DNA of 64,000 nucleotides from Limnohabitans sp. MMS-10A-192 (GCF_003063335.1 NZ_NERX01000007.1:62001-126000); one strand, 5' to 3'. Counted from the stretch's first letter, positions 25,975 through 35,462 are shown. The notes: generated by a model not told the origin, from the sequence alone. Made by a program: numbers and translations.

Positions 25975-27141
25975 ATGCAAAAACGTCAATTGTTGAGCGC
26001 CATCGCTTGCGCCACCCTGGCTTTGACCGCTTCCACGGCCATGGCCCAAGAGAAATTCAAGATCGGTTTGATCTTGCCCATGACCGGTCCGTTCGCCTCT
26101 ACCGGCAAACAGATCGAAGCCGCTGCGCGCTTGTACATGGCCCAAAACGGTGACATGGTGGCCGGTAAAAAAGTCGAGCTGATCGTCAAAGACGACACCA
26201 GCGCTGCCGATGTGACCAAGCGCTTGGCGCAAGAGATGGTGGTCAATGAAAAAGTCAGCGTGCTCGCGGGCTTTGGTTTGACCCCTTTGGCCTTTGCGAC
26301 CGCCCCGATTGCCACCCAGTCCAAAACACCCATGGTGGTGATGGCCGCAGCCACCTCCGCCATCACACAAGCCTCGCCCTTCATTGTGCGCACCAGCTTC
26401 ACGCTGCCCCAGGCAGCGGTGGCCATTGCCGACTGGGCACCCAACAACGGCATCAAGAAAGTCGTGACCCTGGTGGCCGATTACGGCCCGGGCATCGATG
26501 CCGAGAAGTTCTTCAAGGACCGGTTGCTGTTCAACGGCGGTCAGGTCTTGGACACCTTGCGTGTGCCCATGCGCAATCCTGACTTTGCGCCGTTTTTGCA
26601 AAAAGTGCGTGACCTGAAACCCGACGCTGTTTATGTGTTTGTGCCGTCTGGTGCAGGCGCTGCGCTGATGAAGCAGTTTGCCGAGCGCGGCCTGGACAAG
26701 GCCGGCATCAAGCTGATCGGCACCGGTGACATCACCGACGACGACATCTTGAACAGCATGGGCGACGCGGCCAATGGCGTGGTCACTTCGCACCACTATT
26801 CGGCCTCGCACAACTCGCCCTTGAACAAGAAGTTTGTGGCCGCCTTTGAAAAAGCCAACAACGGCTTGCGCCCCAACTTCATGGCCGTGGGCGGTTATGA
26901 CGGCATGCGTGTGATCTATGAAGCGGCCAAAGCCAGCAAAGGTGCAGGCGGCGAAGCTTTGCTGGAAGCGATGAAAGGTCAGGTGTTTGAAAGCCCCCGT
27001 GGCCCGATGTTCATCGACGCGCAAACCCGCGACGTGGTGCACAACATCTACATCCGCAAAGTGGAGAAGGTGGGTGGCCAGCTCTACAACCAGGAATTCG
27101 CGACCCTCAAGGACGTGAAAGACCCGGGCAAGACCAAGTAA
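25975..27141 (+). CDS. ABC transporter substrate-binding protein (LivK family)
   Basis: 388 residues with a 24-residue signal peptide ending ASTAMAQ and a GAGGAGA ribosome-binding site. FKIGLILPMTGPFASTGKQI and the later VTLVADYGPGIDAEKFF and SHHYSASHNSPLN mark a type I periplasmic binding protein. Placement before LivHMGF and a vanillate-demethylase-like oxygenase suggests an aromatic acid ligand (vanillate or related) rather than an amino acid; this is inference from context. Confidence 0.9.
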   Translation: MQKRQLLSAIACATLALTASTAMAQEKFKIGLILPMTGPFASTGKQIEAAARLYMAQNGDMVAGKKVELIVKDDTSAADVTKRLAQEMVVNEKVSVLAGFGLTPLAFATAPIATQSKTPMVVMAAATSAITQASPFIVRTSFTLPQAAVAIADWAPNNGIKKVVTLVADYGPGIDAEKFFKDRLLFNGGQVLDTLRVPMRNPDFAPFLQKVRDLKPDAVYVFVPSGAGAALMKQFAERGLDKAGIKLIGTGDITDDDILNSMGDAANGVVTSHHYSASHNSPLNKKFVAAFEKANNGLRPNFMAVGGYDGMRVIYEAAKASKGAGGEALLEAMKGQVFESPRGPMFIDAQTRDVVHNIYIRKVEKVGGQLYNQEFATLKDVKDPGKTK

Positions 27142-27160
27142 AGCTGGCTTGACCGGGAGG

Positions 27161-27233
27161 CTGGATTGCCACGCTTCGCTCGCAATGACAAAGAGTTTGT
27201 CATTGCGAGGAGCGAAGCGAGGTGGCAATCCAG
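27161..27233. repeat. Palindromic intergenic repeat, family A (copy A2)
   Basis: CTGGATTGCCACGCTTCGCT... and ...AGCGAAGCGAGGTGGCAATCCAG form a near-perfect hairpin with loop GACAAAGAGTTTGTC. It lies inside the operon, between the binding protein and livH genes, and may stabilise the upstream message. Confidence 0.88.
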
Positions 27234-27291
27234 TGTCCATGCAATTCAGTCAGATTTTTGAAATGACCCTGCGAACCCCTGCCAACGAACC

Positions 27292-28167
27292 ATGTTGACC
27301 ATCCTCTTCGACGGCATCGCCTACGGCATGCTGCTTTTCATACTGGCTGTGGGCCTGTCTGTGACCATGGGCTTGATGAATTTCATCAACCTCGCGCACG
27401 GCGCCTTTGCCATGGCCGGGGGCTATTTGACGGTGGTGCTGATGCAGCGCTTTCAGGTGCCATTTCTCTTGTGCCTGCCTTTGGCCTTTGCCGCCACGGC
27501 CTTGCTGGGCGCGGTGATGGAGCGCACGCTGTACCGCCACATGTACAAGAAGCCGCACCTGGACCAGGTGCTGTTTTCGATTGGCCTGGCCTTCATGTCG
27601 GTGTCGAGCGTCGATTACTTCATGGGCTCGCAGCAGCAGATCATGCAGTTGCCCGAATGGTTGCGGGGGCGCACCGAATTGTGGGCGGGCGAAGTTTTTG
27701 AATTGGGCATGGGCCACTACCGCCTCTTCATCATTGCGGTGTGCGCGGCGCTCACGGTGGGCCTGCAGTTTGTGCTGGCCAAAACCCGCTTTGGCAGCCG
27801 CTTGCGCGCCAGCGTGGACGATGCGCGTGTGGCCGCTGGTTTGGGCATTCGCGTGAATTTGATTTTTGCCGCCACCTTTGCCATGGGCTCGGGCCTGGCC
27901 GGTTTGGGTGGGGCACTGGGCGCTGAAGTGCTGGGTCTGGACCCAACCTTTCCGCTCAAATTCATGGTGTACTTTTTGATCGTGGTGGCCGTGGGCGGCA
28001 CCTCGTCGATCACCGGGCCGCTGTGGGCGGCGCTGCTCTTGGGCATCGCCGATGTGGCGGGCAAGTACTACATGCCCAAGCTTGGTTCCTTCATCGTCTA
28101 TTCACTGATGATCGCGATTTTGATCTGGCGTCCGCAAGGGCTGTTTGTGCGCAAGGGAGGTCGATGA
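27292..28167 (+). CDS. livH: Branched-chain-type ABC transporter permease, LivH family
   Basis: 291 residues, eight or so helices. The N-terminus LFDGIAYGMLLFILAVGLSV and the signature GLMNFINLAHGAFAMAGGYL are typical of LivH. The C-terminal cytoplasmic EAA-like loop lies near RASVDDARVAAGLGI. It pairs with LivM, whose start follows 2 bp after its stop. Confidence 0.92.
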   Translation: MLTILFDGIAYGMLLFILAVGLSVTMGLMNFINLAHGAFAMAGGYLTVVLMQRFQVPFLLCLPLAFAATALLGAVMERTLYRHMYKKPHLDQVLFSIGLAFMSVSSVDYFMGSQQQIMQLPEWLRGRTELWAGEVFELGMGHYRLFIIAVCAALTVGLQFVLAKTRFGSRLRASVDDARVAAGLGIRVNLIFAATFAMGSGLAGLGGALGAEVLGLDPTFPLKFMVYFLIVVAVGGTSSITGPLWAALLLGIADVAGKYYMPKLGSFIVYSLMIAILIWRPQGLFVRKGGR

Positions 28168-28168
28168 T

Positions 28169-29161
28169 ATGAACCATCCTATGGACGCTCGTCAACAACT
28201 TTTGTCCTCCGCCCGCCTGCGCGGCTGGGAGCCGCTGGTGTGGTTGCTGGCCTTTGTCATGCCCTTCGCCTTTCCGGGCCATGCGCTGATCGTCAACGAA
28301 GTGGCCATCGTCGCCTTGTTCGCGGTGTCGTTGGACTTGGTGCTGGGCTACACCGGCATCGTGTCGCTGGGGCATGCGGCGTTTTTGGGCTTGGGCGCTT
28401 ACGCTTCGGCCTTGTTTGCCAAGCATGTGATGCCCGACCCGCTGGTGGGTCTGCTGTTTGGCATGGGCTGCGCCACGCTGCTGGGCGCTTTGTGTTCACT
28501 CACCATCTTGCGCGGCACGGATTTGACGCGCCTCATGGTCACGCTGGGCATGGCGCTGATTTTGATGGAGCTGGCCAACAAGCTGGACTGGCTCACGGGT
28601 GGCTCGGACGGTTTGCAGGGCGTGATGATGGGGCCGGTGCTGGGCCGGTTTGAATTTGATTTGTACGGTCAGACCGCCGCATGGTATTCGCTGACGGTGC
28701 TGTTGATTTTGTTTGTGCTGGCGCGCCGTTGGGTGAATTCGCCCTGGGGCGCCACGCTCATGGCGGTGCGCGACAACCCGCTGCGCGCCATGGCCATTGG
28801 CATTCCGGTGCACAACCGCCTGGCCGTGGTCTACACCGTGGCCGCGGCTTTGGCGGGTGCGGCAGGCGCTTTGATGGCGCAGACCACAGGCTTTGCATCG
28901 CTCGACGTGTTTGCTTTGGAGCGTTCTGCCGACGTGATGCTGATGCTGGTCATCGGCGGTGTGGGCTGGCTCTATGGCGGCGTGGTCGGCGCGGTGGTGT
29001 TCAAGCTCATGCATGACGTGATCGCGGGCATCACGCCGCAGTACTGGACGTTTTGGATTGGGTTGTTTTTGGTGGTGCTGGTCATGGTGGGGCGTGAGCG
29101 TTTGATTCGGCCTTGGCTGTGGTTTGGCCGTGCGGCGGATCAGAAAGGCGGTGCCCAATGA
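28169..29161 (+). CDS. livM: Branched-chain-type ABC transporter permease, LivM family
   Basis: 330 residues from the ATG at 28169, which has GGGAGG 8 bp upstream. LDLVLGYTGIVSLGHAAFLG and TLMAVRDNPLRAMAIGIPVH are LivM signatures. It is the second permease of the importer and overlaps livG by ATGA. Confidence 0.92.
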   Translation: MNHPMDARQQLLSSARLRGWEPLVWLLAFVMPFAFPGHALIVNEVAIVALFAVSLDLVLGYTGIVSLGHAAFLGLGAYASALFAKHVMPDPLVGLLFGMGCATLLGALCSLTILRGTDLTRLMVTLGMALILMELANKLDWLTGGSDGLQGVMMGPVLGRFEFDLYGQTAAWYSLTVLLILFVLARRWVNSPWGATLMAVRDNPLRAMAIGIPVHNRLAVVYTVAAALAGAAGALMAQTTGFASLDVFALERSADVMLMLVIGGVGWLYGGVVGAVVFKLMHDVIAGITPQYWTFWIGLFLVVLVMVGRERLIRPWLWFGRAADQKGGAQ

Positions 29162-29940
29162 ATCAAGCGGCCATGAATCAGCCCGTTGTGTTGAAGGCCC
29201 AGGGCTTGGTCAAACAATTCGGCGGCATCACTGCCACCGACAACGTGAACTTGGAACTGCGCTTGGGCGCACGCCACGCGCTGATCGGCCCCAACGGTGC
29301 GGGCAAAACCACGCTCATCAATTTGTTCACCGGGGTGCTGCCGCCCACTTCGGGCCGGATTGAATTACTGGGTGAAGACATCAGCCAGTTGGCCCCGCAC
29401 CAGCGTGTGCGGCGCGGTTTGGTGCGCACCTTCCAGATCAACCAACTGTTTGCCAGCATGACGCCTTTGCAAACGCTGGCCATGGTGGTTTCGCAGCAGC
29501 GCGGCCTGGGTGGGCGCTGGTGGCAAAAGCTGGGGCAAGACGCCGCCGTGGTGGCGCGTTGCGAGCAATTGCTGGAACTGTTTCGCTTGACCGAAGTGAT
29601 GCACCAGCGCACCGAGCACCTGGCTTACGGCAAGCGCCGTTTGCTGGAGATGGCGATTGCGCTGGCTTGCGAGCCCAAAGTGCTGCTGCTCGACGAACCG
29701 GTGGCCGGTGTGCCTGCGGGCGAGCGCGAAGAACTCTTGCAGACCGTGGCGGCGCTGCCCGCCGAAGTGTCTGTGTTGCTGATTGAGCACGACATGGATT
29801 TGGTGTTTGAATTTGCCGACCGCATCACCGTGCTGGTCAACGGCGCGGTGCTGACCGAGGGCACGCCCGAAGCGATTGCGGCCGATCCGCAGGTCAAGGC
29901 GGTGTATCTGGGGCATGGCGAGGAGGTGGTCCATGGCTGA
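29158..29940 (+). CDS. livG: Branched-chain-type ABC transporter ATP-binding protein, LivG family
   Basis: 260 residues. Walker A is GPNGAGKTT (about residue 43). The expected LSGGQ signature is degenerate and reads LAYGKRR, as is usual for LivG. Walker B is VLLLDEPVAG, and the H-loop is in LLIEHDMDLVF. It overlaps livM by 4 bp and livF by 8 bp. Confidence 0.92.
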   Translation: MNQAAMNQPVVLKAQGLVKQFGGITATDNVNLELRLGARHALIGPNGAGKTTLINLFTGVLPPTSGRIELLGEDISQLAPHQRVRRGLVRTFQINQLFASMTPLQTLAMVVSQQRGLGGRWWQKLGQDAAVVARCEQLLELFRLTEVMHQRTEHLAYGKRRLLEMAIALACEPKVLLLDEPVAGVPAGEREELLQTVAALPAEVSVLLIEHDMDLVFEFADRITVLVNGAVLTEGTPEAIAADPQVKAVYLGHGEEVVHG

Positions 29941-30664
29941 ATTGTTGAAGGTTGAAAACCTGAGCGCCGGTTACGGCGAAGCCGTGGTGCTGAACGACAT
30001 CAGCTTCTCGCTGGGCGAGGGCGAAACCTTGGCGCTGCTGGGCCGCAACGGCACCGGCAAAACCACGCTGATGGACACGCTGGCCGGGGCCACGCGTCAG
30101 CACGGTGGCCAAATCTTTTTGGGTGGCCAGTCGCTGCACACTTTGCCTTCGCACGAGCGGGCCGCTGCGGGCATTGGCTGGGTGCCGCAAGAGCGCAACA
30201 TTTTCAAATCGCTCACGGTGCACGAAAACCTGACGGCGGTGGAGCGGCCCGGTCGCAACACGCGGGGCAGCCGCGCTTGGTCGCCCGAGCGTGTGTACGA
30301 GATGTTTCCGCGTCTGGCCGAGCGCAAGACCAACTTGGGCACACAGCTGTCGGGCGGTGAGCAACAGATGCTGGCCGTGGGCCGGGCGCTGGTGCTCAAC
30401 CCGCGCTTGCTCTTGCTGGACGAACCACTCGAAGGTCTGGCACCCATCATTGTGGAAGAGCTGCTGCGCGCCATTGCACGCGTCACCCGCGAAGAGGGTC
30501 TGTCGGCCATCATCGTGGAGCAGCACCCGCAAGCGATTTTGAAGATCAGCCACCGCGCCGTGGTGCTGGACCACGGCAACGTGGTGCACACCAGTGATGC
30601 CGCCACACTGCGCGAGAACCCCGCACTGCTGGACAGCCTGCTGGGCGTGGCCCGCAAGCTTTGA
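29933..30664 (+). CDS. livF: Branched-chain-type ABC transporter ATP-binding protein, LivF family
   Basis: 243 residues. Walker A is GRNGTGKTT, the signature is QLSGGEQQMLAVGRAL, and Walker B is LLLLDEPLEGLAP. It completes a five-component importer with the binding protein at 25975. The oxygenase gene follows after 19 bp, so import and demethylation are probably co-transcribed. Confidence 0.92.
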   Translation: MAELLKVENLSAGYGEAVVLNDISFSLGEGETLALLGRNGTGKTTLMDTLAGATRQHGGQIFLGGQSLHTLPSHERAAAGIGWVPQERNIFKSLTVHENLTAVERPGRNTRGSRAWSPERVYEMFPRLAERKTNLGTQLSGGEQQMLAVGRALVLNPRLLLLDEPLEGLAPIIVEELLRAIARVTREEGLSAIIVEQHPQAILKISHRAVVLDHGNVVHTSDAATLRENPALLDSLLGVARKL

Positions 30665-30683
30665 ATTGAAGAGGAAGGACAAG

Positions 30684-31736
30684 ATGTTCATCAAAAACAC
30701 CTGGTATGTGGCCTGCACGCTGGCCGATCTGAACGCCCTGGGCGACAAGCCGCTGGGCCGCACCATTTGCAACGAAAAAATGGCCTTCTTCAAAGGCCCG
30801 GACGGCAAGGTCGCGGCGGTTGAAGACTTTTGCCCGCACCGTGGTGCACCCTTGTCGCTGGGCAAGGTCTGCAAAGGCCATTTGCAATGCGGCTACCACG
30901 GCCTTGAAATGGGCGTGGATGGCAAAACGGTGCAGATGCCCGGCCAGCGCGTGCGCGGCTTTCCGGCCATCAAAGCGTTTGCCGTGGTCGAGCGTTATGG
31001 TTTTGTCTGGGTCTGGCCCGGCGACCAAGCCAAGGCCGACGAATCGCAAATGCCGGTGTTCGAGTTCTTTGACAACCCGGCTTGGGCTTATGGTGGCGGG
31101 CTTTACCACGTTAAGGCCGATTACCGCCTGATGATCGACAACCTGATGGACCTGACGCACGAGACCTATGTGCACGCCAACAGCATTGGCCAGCCCGAGA
31201 TCGACGAGACGCCTTGCGAGACCAAAGTGGAGGGCGATCAGGTTATCTTGCAGCGCCACATGCAAGGCATTCAGGCCCCGCCGTTCTGGCAAATGGCCAT
31301 GAGCGCCAACGGTCTGGACCCGCAGGCCAAGGTCGATCGCTGGCAGATCTGCCGCTTCACCCCACCCAGCCACGTCATGATCGACGTGGGTGTGGCGCTG
31401 GCGGGCAAAGGCGGCTTTGACGCCGCCCACGAGCACAAGGCTTATAGCGTGGTGGTGGACTTCATCACGCCCGAGACCGAGACCTCGCACTGGTACCACT
31501 GGGGCATGGCGCGCCAGTTCAAGCCGCATGACAGCGAGCTGACCGACAAAATCCGCGCAGGCCAGGGCGGCATCTTCAATGAAGACATGGAGATGCTGCA
31601 GCTGCAACAAGCCAACATCAGCCAATGGCCAGACCGCAAACTTTTGATGCTCAACATCGATTCGGGCGGTGTGCAGTCGCGCCGCATCATCGACCGCCTT
31701 TTGGCCGAAGAACAAAACCAGGAAGTGAACGCATGA
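30684..31736 (+). CDS. vanA: Rieske oxygenase, vanillate O-demethylase oxygenase subunit-like
   Basis: 350 residues, as in VanA. The ATG at 30684 has GAGGAAGG upstream. Rieske ligands are CPHRGAPLSLG and CGYHGLEMG. The catalytic iron site is in DNLMDLTHETYVHANSIGQ. The C-terminal YRLMID..., FITPETETSHWYHWGMAR and NIDSGGVQSRRII stretches follow VanA closely. It would demethylate vanillate, or a related methoxybenzoate, to protocatechuate plus formaldehyde, which the lig genes downstream can use. Its stop overlaps the start of the ferredoxin gene. Confidence 0.88.
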   Translation: MFIKNTWYVACTLADLNALGDKPLGRTICNEKMAFFKGPDGKVAAVEDFCPHRGAPLSLGKVCKGHLQCGYHGLEMGVDGKTVQMPGQRVRGFPAIKAFAVVERYGFVWVWPGDQAKADESQMPVFEFFDNPAWAYGGGLYHVKADYRLMIDNLMDLTHETYVHANSIGQPEIDETPCETKVEGDQVILQRHMQGIQAPPFWQMAMSANGLDPQAKVDRWQICRFTPPSHVMIDVGVALAGKGGFDAAHEHKAYSVVVDFITPETETSHWYHWGMARQFKPHDSELTDKIRAGQGGIFNEDMEMLQLQQANISQWPDRKLLMLNIDSGGVQSRRIIDRLLAEEQNQEVNA

Positions 31737-32041
31737 GCGCGACCGATCTCACCCAAACCCCCATCTCTGCCGACGGCAGCTTTGAAGTGCAGCTGCAAAA
31801 AAGCGGCCAGACGCTGAAGGTCAGCAAAGACGAGTCGATCCTCAAAGTCTTGCAGGCCGCTGGGCACGACGTGCCGTTTTCCTGCTCGGAAGGCATTTGC
31901 GGCACCTGCCTGACCAAGGTGGTGGCGGGCAAGCCCGATCATTGGGACATGTACCTGACCCCCGACGAGCAGGAAAAAGGCGATTGCATGATGGTCTGCT
32001 GCTCCCGCAGCCAGACGGCGCGCTTGGTGCTCGACCTTTGA
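31733..32041 (+). CDS. Stand-alone 2Fe-2S ferredoxin equal to the VanB C-terminal domain
   Basis: 102 residues from the ATG at 31733 (ATGA overlap with the oxygenase). The plant-type cluster cysteines are in CSEGICGTCLTKV and MVCCSRSQ. FEVQLQKSGQTLKV and the ending ARLVLDL match the last about 90 residues of VanB-type reductases. The FMN/FAD and NADH domains (about 220 residues) that normally precede it are missing: the gene starts cleanly after the oxygenase, with no remnant between. A separate NADH-ferredoxin reductase must serve it. NagAa (18890) and the FNR at 61730 are the only reductases in the window. Confidence 0.85.
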   Translation: MSATDLTQTPISADGSFEVQLQKSGQTLKVSKDESILKVLQAAGHDVPFSCSEGICGTCLTKVVAGKPDHWDMYLTPDEQEKGDCMMVCCSRSQTARLVLDL

Positions 32042-32138
32042 GCCTGCTTTGCCCCGCAGGCGCTGAACTGCGTTCGGGGATTGCGGGACAATCGTGGGCA
32101 ACGCCCGCCAGGGGTGAACGCATCCAAGCCCTACGCAC

Positions 32139-33092
32139 ATGAATTCCACCCTCCACATCCTGGGCATCACCGGCCCGATTTACCTGGCCATTGCGCTGGG
32201 CTATGTGTTCACACGTCAGGGCATGTTTGTCAAAAGCGACATGCAGGTCTTTGGAAAATTCACCCTGAACCTCGCCTTGCCCGCATTGCTGTTCAACGCC
32301 TTGTCGCAGCGGCGAATTGGTGAAATCCTCAATGGCCATTACCTGCTGGCCTATGCCTTGGGCTCGTTCGCTGTAGCGCTTCTGGGCCTTTTTTGGGCGC
32401 GCAAAGTCAAGGGCCACAGCTTGAGCTACAGCAGCATGATGGCCATGGGCATGTCGTGCCCCAACAGCGGTTTTGTGGGCTACCCCATCATGCTCTTGAC
32501 GCTGGGCCCGGTGGCCGGTGTGGCGCTGGCGCTGAACATGGTGGTGGAAAACCTGCTGATGATTCCTTTCTTGCTGGCGGTGGCCGATGCGCAAGGCGGC
32601 CCGTCTGGCCAATGGAAGCAAGTGATTGTGCAAACCCTCAAGAACCTCGCCAAGAACCCCATGATCTGGGGCATCACGGGGGGATTTGTGTTTTCGTGGT
32701 TTGACTTGGCGCTATCGGCACCGCTGGCCCGCACGGTGAATTTGTTCGCCCAAGCCAGCATGGTCTTGTCGCTGTTTGTGATCGGCGGTTCTTTGGTGGG
32801 GCTGAAGGCCGAAGGCCTCAAGGGCACGGTCACGCAGATCACCTTGGGCAAGTTGTTCTTGCACCCGCTGGCGATGTTCCTGGTGCTGAGTTGGGTCGTG
32901 CCAGTGGCCGATCCGGCTTTGCGCACAGCGGCTTTGCTGTCGGGCGCCTTGCCCATGCTGGGCATCTTCACCATCCTCAACCAGCGTCACGGCCATGGCG
33001 CCATCAGCGCGGCGGCATTGCTGCTCACCACCGTGGTGTCCTTCTTCACCCTGAGCGGCGTGCTTTTGGTGTTGCAGCACCACGCGTTTTGA
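32139..33092 (+). CDS. AEC-family (auxin efflux carrier) permease
   Basis: 317 residues with about ten helices, typical of AEC carriers (ITGPIYLAIALGYVFTRQGM, LNLALPALLFNAL, MGMSCPNSGFVGYPIMLLTL with the conserved N-x-GF-x-GYP). Members export or exchange malonate, malate and other carboxylates. It lies about 100 bp after the ferredoxin gene and may belong to the same unit or have its own promoter. The substrate is unknown. Confidence 0.88.
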   Translation: MNSTLHILGITGPIYLAIALGYVFTRQGMFVKSDMQVFGKFTLNLALPALLFNALSQRRIGEILNGHYLLAYALGSFAVALLGLFWARKVKGHSLSYSSMMAMGMSCPNSGFVGYPIMLLTLGPVAGVALALNMVVENLLMIPFLLAVADAQGGPSGQWKQVIVQTLKNLAKNPMIWGITGGFVFSWFDLALSAPLARTVNLFAQASMVLSLFVIGGSLVGLKAEGLKGTVTQITLGKLFLHPLAMFLVLSWVVPVADPALRTAALLSGALPMLGIFTILNQRHGHGAISAAALLLTTVVSFFTLSGVLLVLQHHAF

Positions 33093-33123
33093 TCATTCTG
33101 TGAGTCGGAGTTAAAGCGCGGGC

Positions 33124-34038
33124 CTACTGGGCAAGCCACTGCTCAGCCACTTCGGTGATCAGCGCCAAAGTGGCTTGTTGGGTCAAGGTGGTCGGCCTCA
33201 GCGAGCTGACGGCGGTGTTGAGCTGAATGGTCAGCGGTGGATCGCACAGGGGTCGCACCGAAAACGCCGAAGGCCGCACCGAGCGCATGACGGCGTTGCG
33301 CGGCAAGATGGCGTAGCCCGCGCCGTCGGCCACCAGGTCCAGGATGGCGCTCACGCCGTCGATCTCCAGCGCAATGAGGGGGCGGCAGCCAATCGCGGCC
33401 ATTTCGGACTCCACATGCATGCGGATCGCGTTGGGGCGCGTGGGAATCACCAAGGGCAGGGCGGCAACTTCTTGCAAGCTGATGGCGGGCGGGGGAGGGT
33501 CTTCTTGCAATCCTGGTGGTCGTGGCTGCACCAGCAGCAGCTCTTCTTGTACCAGCGGGGTGTGCTCGATGCCGGGCATCTGGTTGGGGTTGTATAGCAC
33601 GGCGATGTCGAGCCGGCCGTTTTGCAGGTTTTCTTGCATGGCGCTTGACAGGCCTTCACTGATGGACAGCTGGGCTTCGGGCATTTTTTGGCGAAAGGCC
33701 CGGGTCAAAGGCACCGTCAGCACCCGCGCCACGCTGGGCGGCAGGCCCAGCGCCACGCGCCCGGACAGGCCGCTGCGCACCCGGCCCAGTTCTTCACGCG
33801 CCCGCTCGACCTGGTGCAGGATGCCCCGGCCATGCTCCAGCAGCAACTGCCCGGCCTGGGTGGGGGTGGCGCCGCGCCCGTTGCGCACCAGCAGGTTTTG
33901 CCGCAGCTCGACTTCGAGCAGGCGCACCTGGCGGCTGAGCGCGGGCTGCGCAATGTTCAGGGCCTGTGCGGCGCGGGTGAAGCTGCCCAGTTCGGCCACG
34001 CGCACAAAGTATTCGAGCTGTTTGAGGTCCATACCCAT
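33124..34038 (-). CDS. LysR-family regulator divergent from the lig cluster
   Basis: 304 residues. The N-terminus MDLKQLEYFVRVAELGSFTR and IAQPALSRQVRLLEVELRQN is the LysR helix-turn-helix. The C-terminal ligand domain has LRPTTLTQQATL near the end. It most resembles the CbnR/PcaQ-like group rather than NagR. Being divergent from ligJ, it is the likely activator of the protocatechuate 4,5-cleavage genes, with a pathway intermediate as effector. Confidence 0.88.
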   Translation of the reverse strand: MGMDLKQLEYFVRVAELGSFTRAAQALNIAQPALSRQVRLLEVELRQNLLVRNGRGATPTQAGQLLLEHGRGILHQVERAREELGRVRSGLSGRVALGLPPSVARVLTVPLTRAFRQKMPEAQLSISEGLSSAMQENLQNGRLDIAVLYNPNQMPGIEHTPLVQEELLLVQPRPPGLQEDPPPPAISLQEVAALPLVIPTRPNAIRMHVESEMAAIGCRPLIALEIDGVSAILDLVADGAGYAILPRNAVMRSVRPSAFSVRPLCDPPLTIQLNTAVSSLRPTTLTQQATLALITEVAEQWLAQ

Positions 34039-34162
34039 GCTTTCAGTTGAGTTGATTTTGTCATACCCAAGGCTTGGTTATACGAATTTGTTCTAGCTGG
34101 TAGATGTGCCGGGGGCTGGGCGATGCAGAGGTGATTGAGCACAATCAGTCGCTTGATCTGTA

Positions 34163-34388
34163 GGTCGGCGGCTTTATTGATCCGGCCCGATGAAGTTCAA
34201 ACAGCCATAAAACTTTTGTCATCCCGGGCGAAGACCCGGGATCCGGTTTGCACCACAGCCCTTTGCAAAGAACGGCAGTGCGCAATGGATCCCGGCTCAA
34301 GGCCGGGATGACAGAAAAAGAGGCCGGGATGACGCAGCCGACAAAATGCCAGGCTCTGATCTCTTCGTCGGGGCTAAAGCCGCCGACC
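34163..34388. repeat. Repeat island bounded by a 14-bp inverted repeat (family C arms around family B copy B1)
   Basis: GGTCGGCGGCTTTA at 34163-34176 and its exact reverse complement TAAAGCCGCCGACC at 34375-34388 flank about 200 bp. Inside, 34218-34312 is a family B palindrome (GTCATCCCGGGCG... to ...GGCCGGGATGAC), with GGCCGGGATGAC repeated at 34322. The block lies between the LysR gene and ligJ, inside the expected promoter region. It could be a small non-autonomous element. Confidence 0.7.
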
Positions 34389-34415
34389 ACGACACCATTA
34401 ACGCAGGAAACCGAC

Positions 34416-35462
34416 ATGAGCCAAACGAAACCCTTGATCATTGACGTACACGGTCACTACACCACCGCCCCCAAGGCGCTGGAAGAGTGGCGCAACCGCC
34501 AGATTGCTGGCATCAAGGACCTCGCGTCCATGCCCAAAGTCTCCGATCTCAAAATCAGCGACGACGAGCTGCGCGAAACGATTGAAACCAACCAGCTGGC
34601 CAAGATGAAAGAGCGCGGCTCGGACATCACCATCTTCAGCCCGCGCGCCAGCTTCATGGCCCACCACATTGGCGACTTCAATGTCTCGTCCACCTGGGCC
34701 GCCATCTGCAACGAGCTGTGCTACCGCGTGGCGCAACTCTTCCCCGACAACTTTGTGCCTGCCGCCATGCTGCCCCAGTCGCCCGGCGTGGACCCTGCGA
34801 CCTGCATTCCTGAGCTGGTCAAGTGCGTGGAGCAATACGGCAACGTCGGCATCAACCTGAACCCCGATCCATCGGGCGGCCACTGGACTTCGCCACCCTT
34901 GAGCGACAAGGCCTGGTACCCCATTTACGAGAAGATGGTGGAGTACGACATCCCCGCGATGATCCACGTCTCGACCAGCTGCAACAGCTGCTTTCACACC
35001 ACCGGCGCGCACTACCTGAACGCCGACACGACCGCCTTCATGCAGTGCCTGACCAGCGATCTGTTCAAGGACTTTCCGACGCTGAAATTCCTGATCCCGC
35101 ACGGTGGCGGCGCGGTGCCTTACCACTGGGGCCGCTTCCGTGGCTTGGCGCAGGAGCTGAAGAAGCCTCTGTTGTCAGAGCACCTGCTCAACAACATCTT
35201 CTTTGACACCTGCGTGTACCACCAGCCTGGCATCGACCTGCTGACCAAAGTGATCCCGGTCAAGAACATCCTGTTTGCATCCGAGATGATCGGTGCGGTG
35301 CGCGGCATCGATCCCGAGACCGGCCACTACTACGACGACACCAAGCGCTACGTGCAAGCCACGGCCAACCTGAACGACGAAGAGCGTTACATGGTCTACG
35401 AAGGCAATGCCCGTCGCGTGTTCAAGCGGCTGGACGACCAGTTGACGGCCAAAGGCCAGTGA
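34416..35462 (+). CDS. ligJ: 4-oxalomesaconate hydratase (amidohydrolase superfamily)
   Basis: 348 residues from the ATG at 34416 (AGGA upstream). It is called pmdE in Comamonas. IIDVHGHYTTAPKALEEWRN gives the HxH metal motif at the N-terminus, and GNVGINLNPDPSGGHW, MIHVSTSCN, FLIPHGGGAVPYHWGR and LFASEMIG complete the zinc site. It hydrates oxalomesaconate-derived keto acid to 4-carboxy-4-hydroxy-2-oxoadipate. It is the first gene of the cluster. The usual partner LigU/PmdU tautomerase is not in the window. Confidence 0.9.
   Translation: MSQTKPLIIDVHGHYTTAPKALEEWRNRQIAGIKDLASMPKVSDLKISDDELRETIETNQLAKMKERGSDITIFSPRASFMAHHIGDFNVSSTWAAICNELCYRVAQLFPDNFVPAAMLPQSPGVDPATCIPELVKCVEQYGNVGINLNPDPSGGHWTSPPLSDKAWYPIYEKMVEYDIPAMIHVSTSCNSCFHTTGAHYLNADTTAFMQCLTSDLFKDFPTLKFLIPHGGGAVPYHWGRFRGLAQELKKPLLSEHLLNNIFFDTCVYHQPGIDLLTKVIPVKNILFASEMIGAVRGIDPETGHYYDDTKRYVQATANLNDEERYMVYEGNARRVFKRLDDQLTAKGQ

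Noticed and set aside
25957-27240. Minus-strand open frame of over 400 codons
   Set aside because: Complement of the ABC binding protein gene; low-complexity His/Gly/Val composition and no domain.
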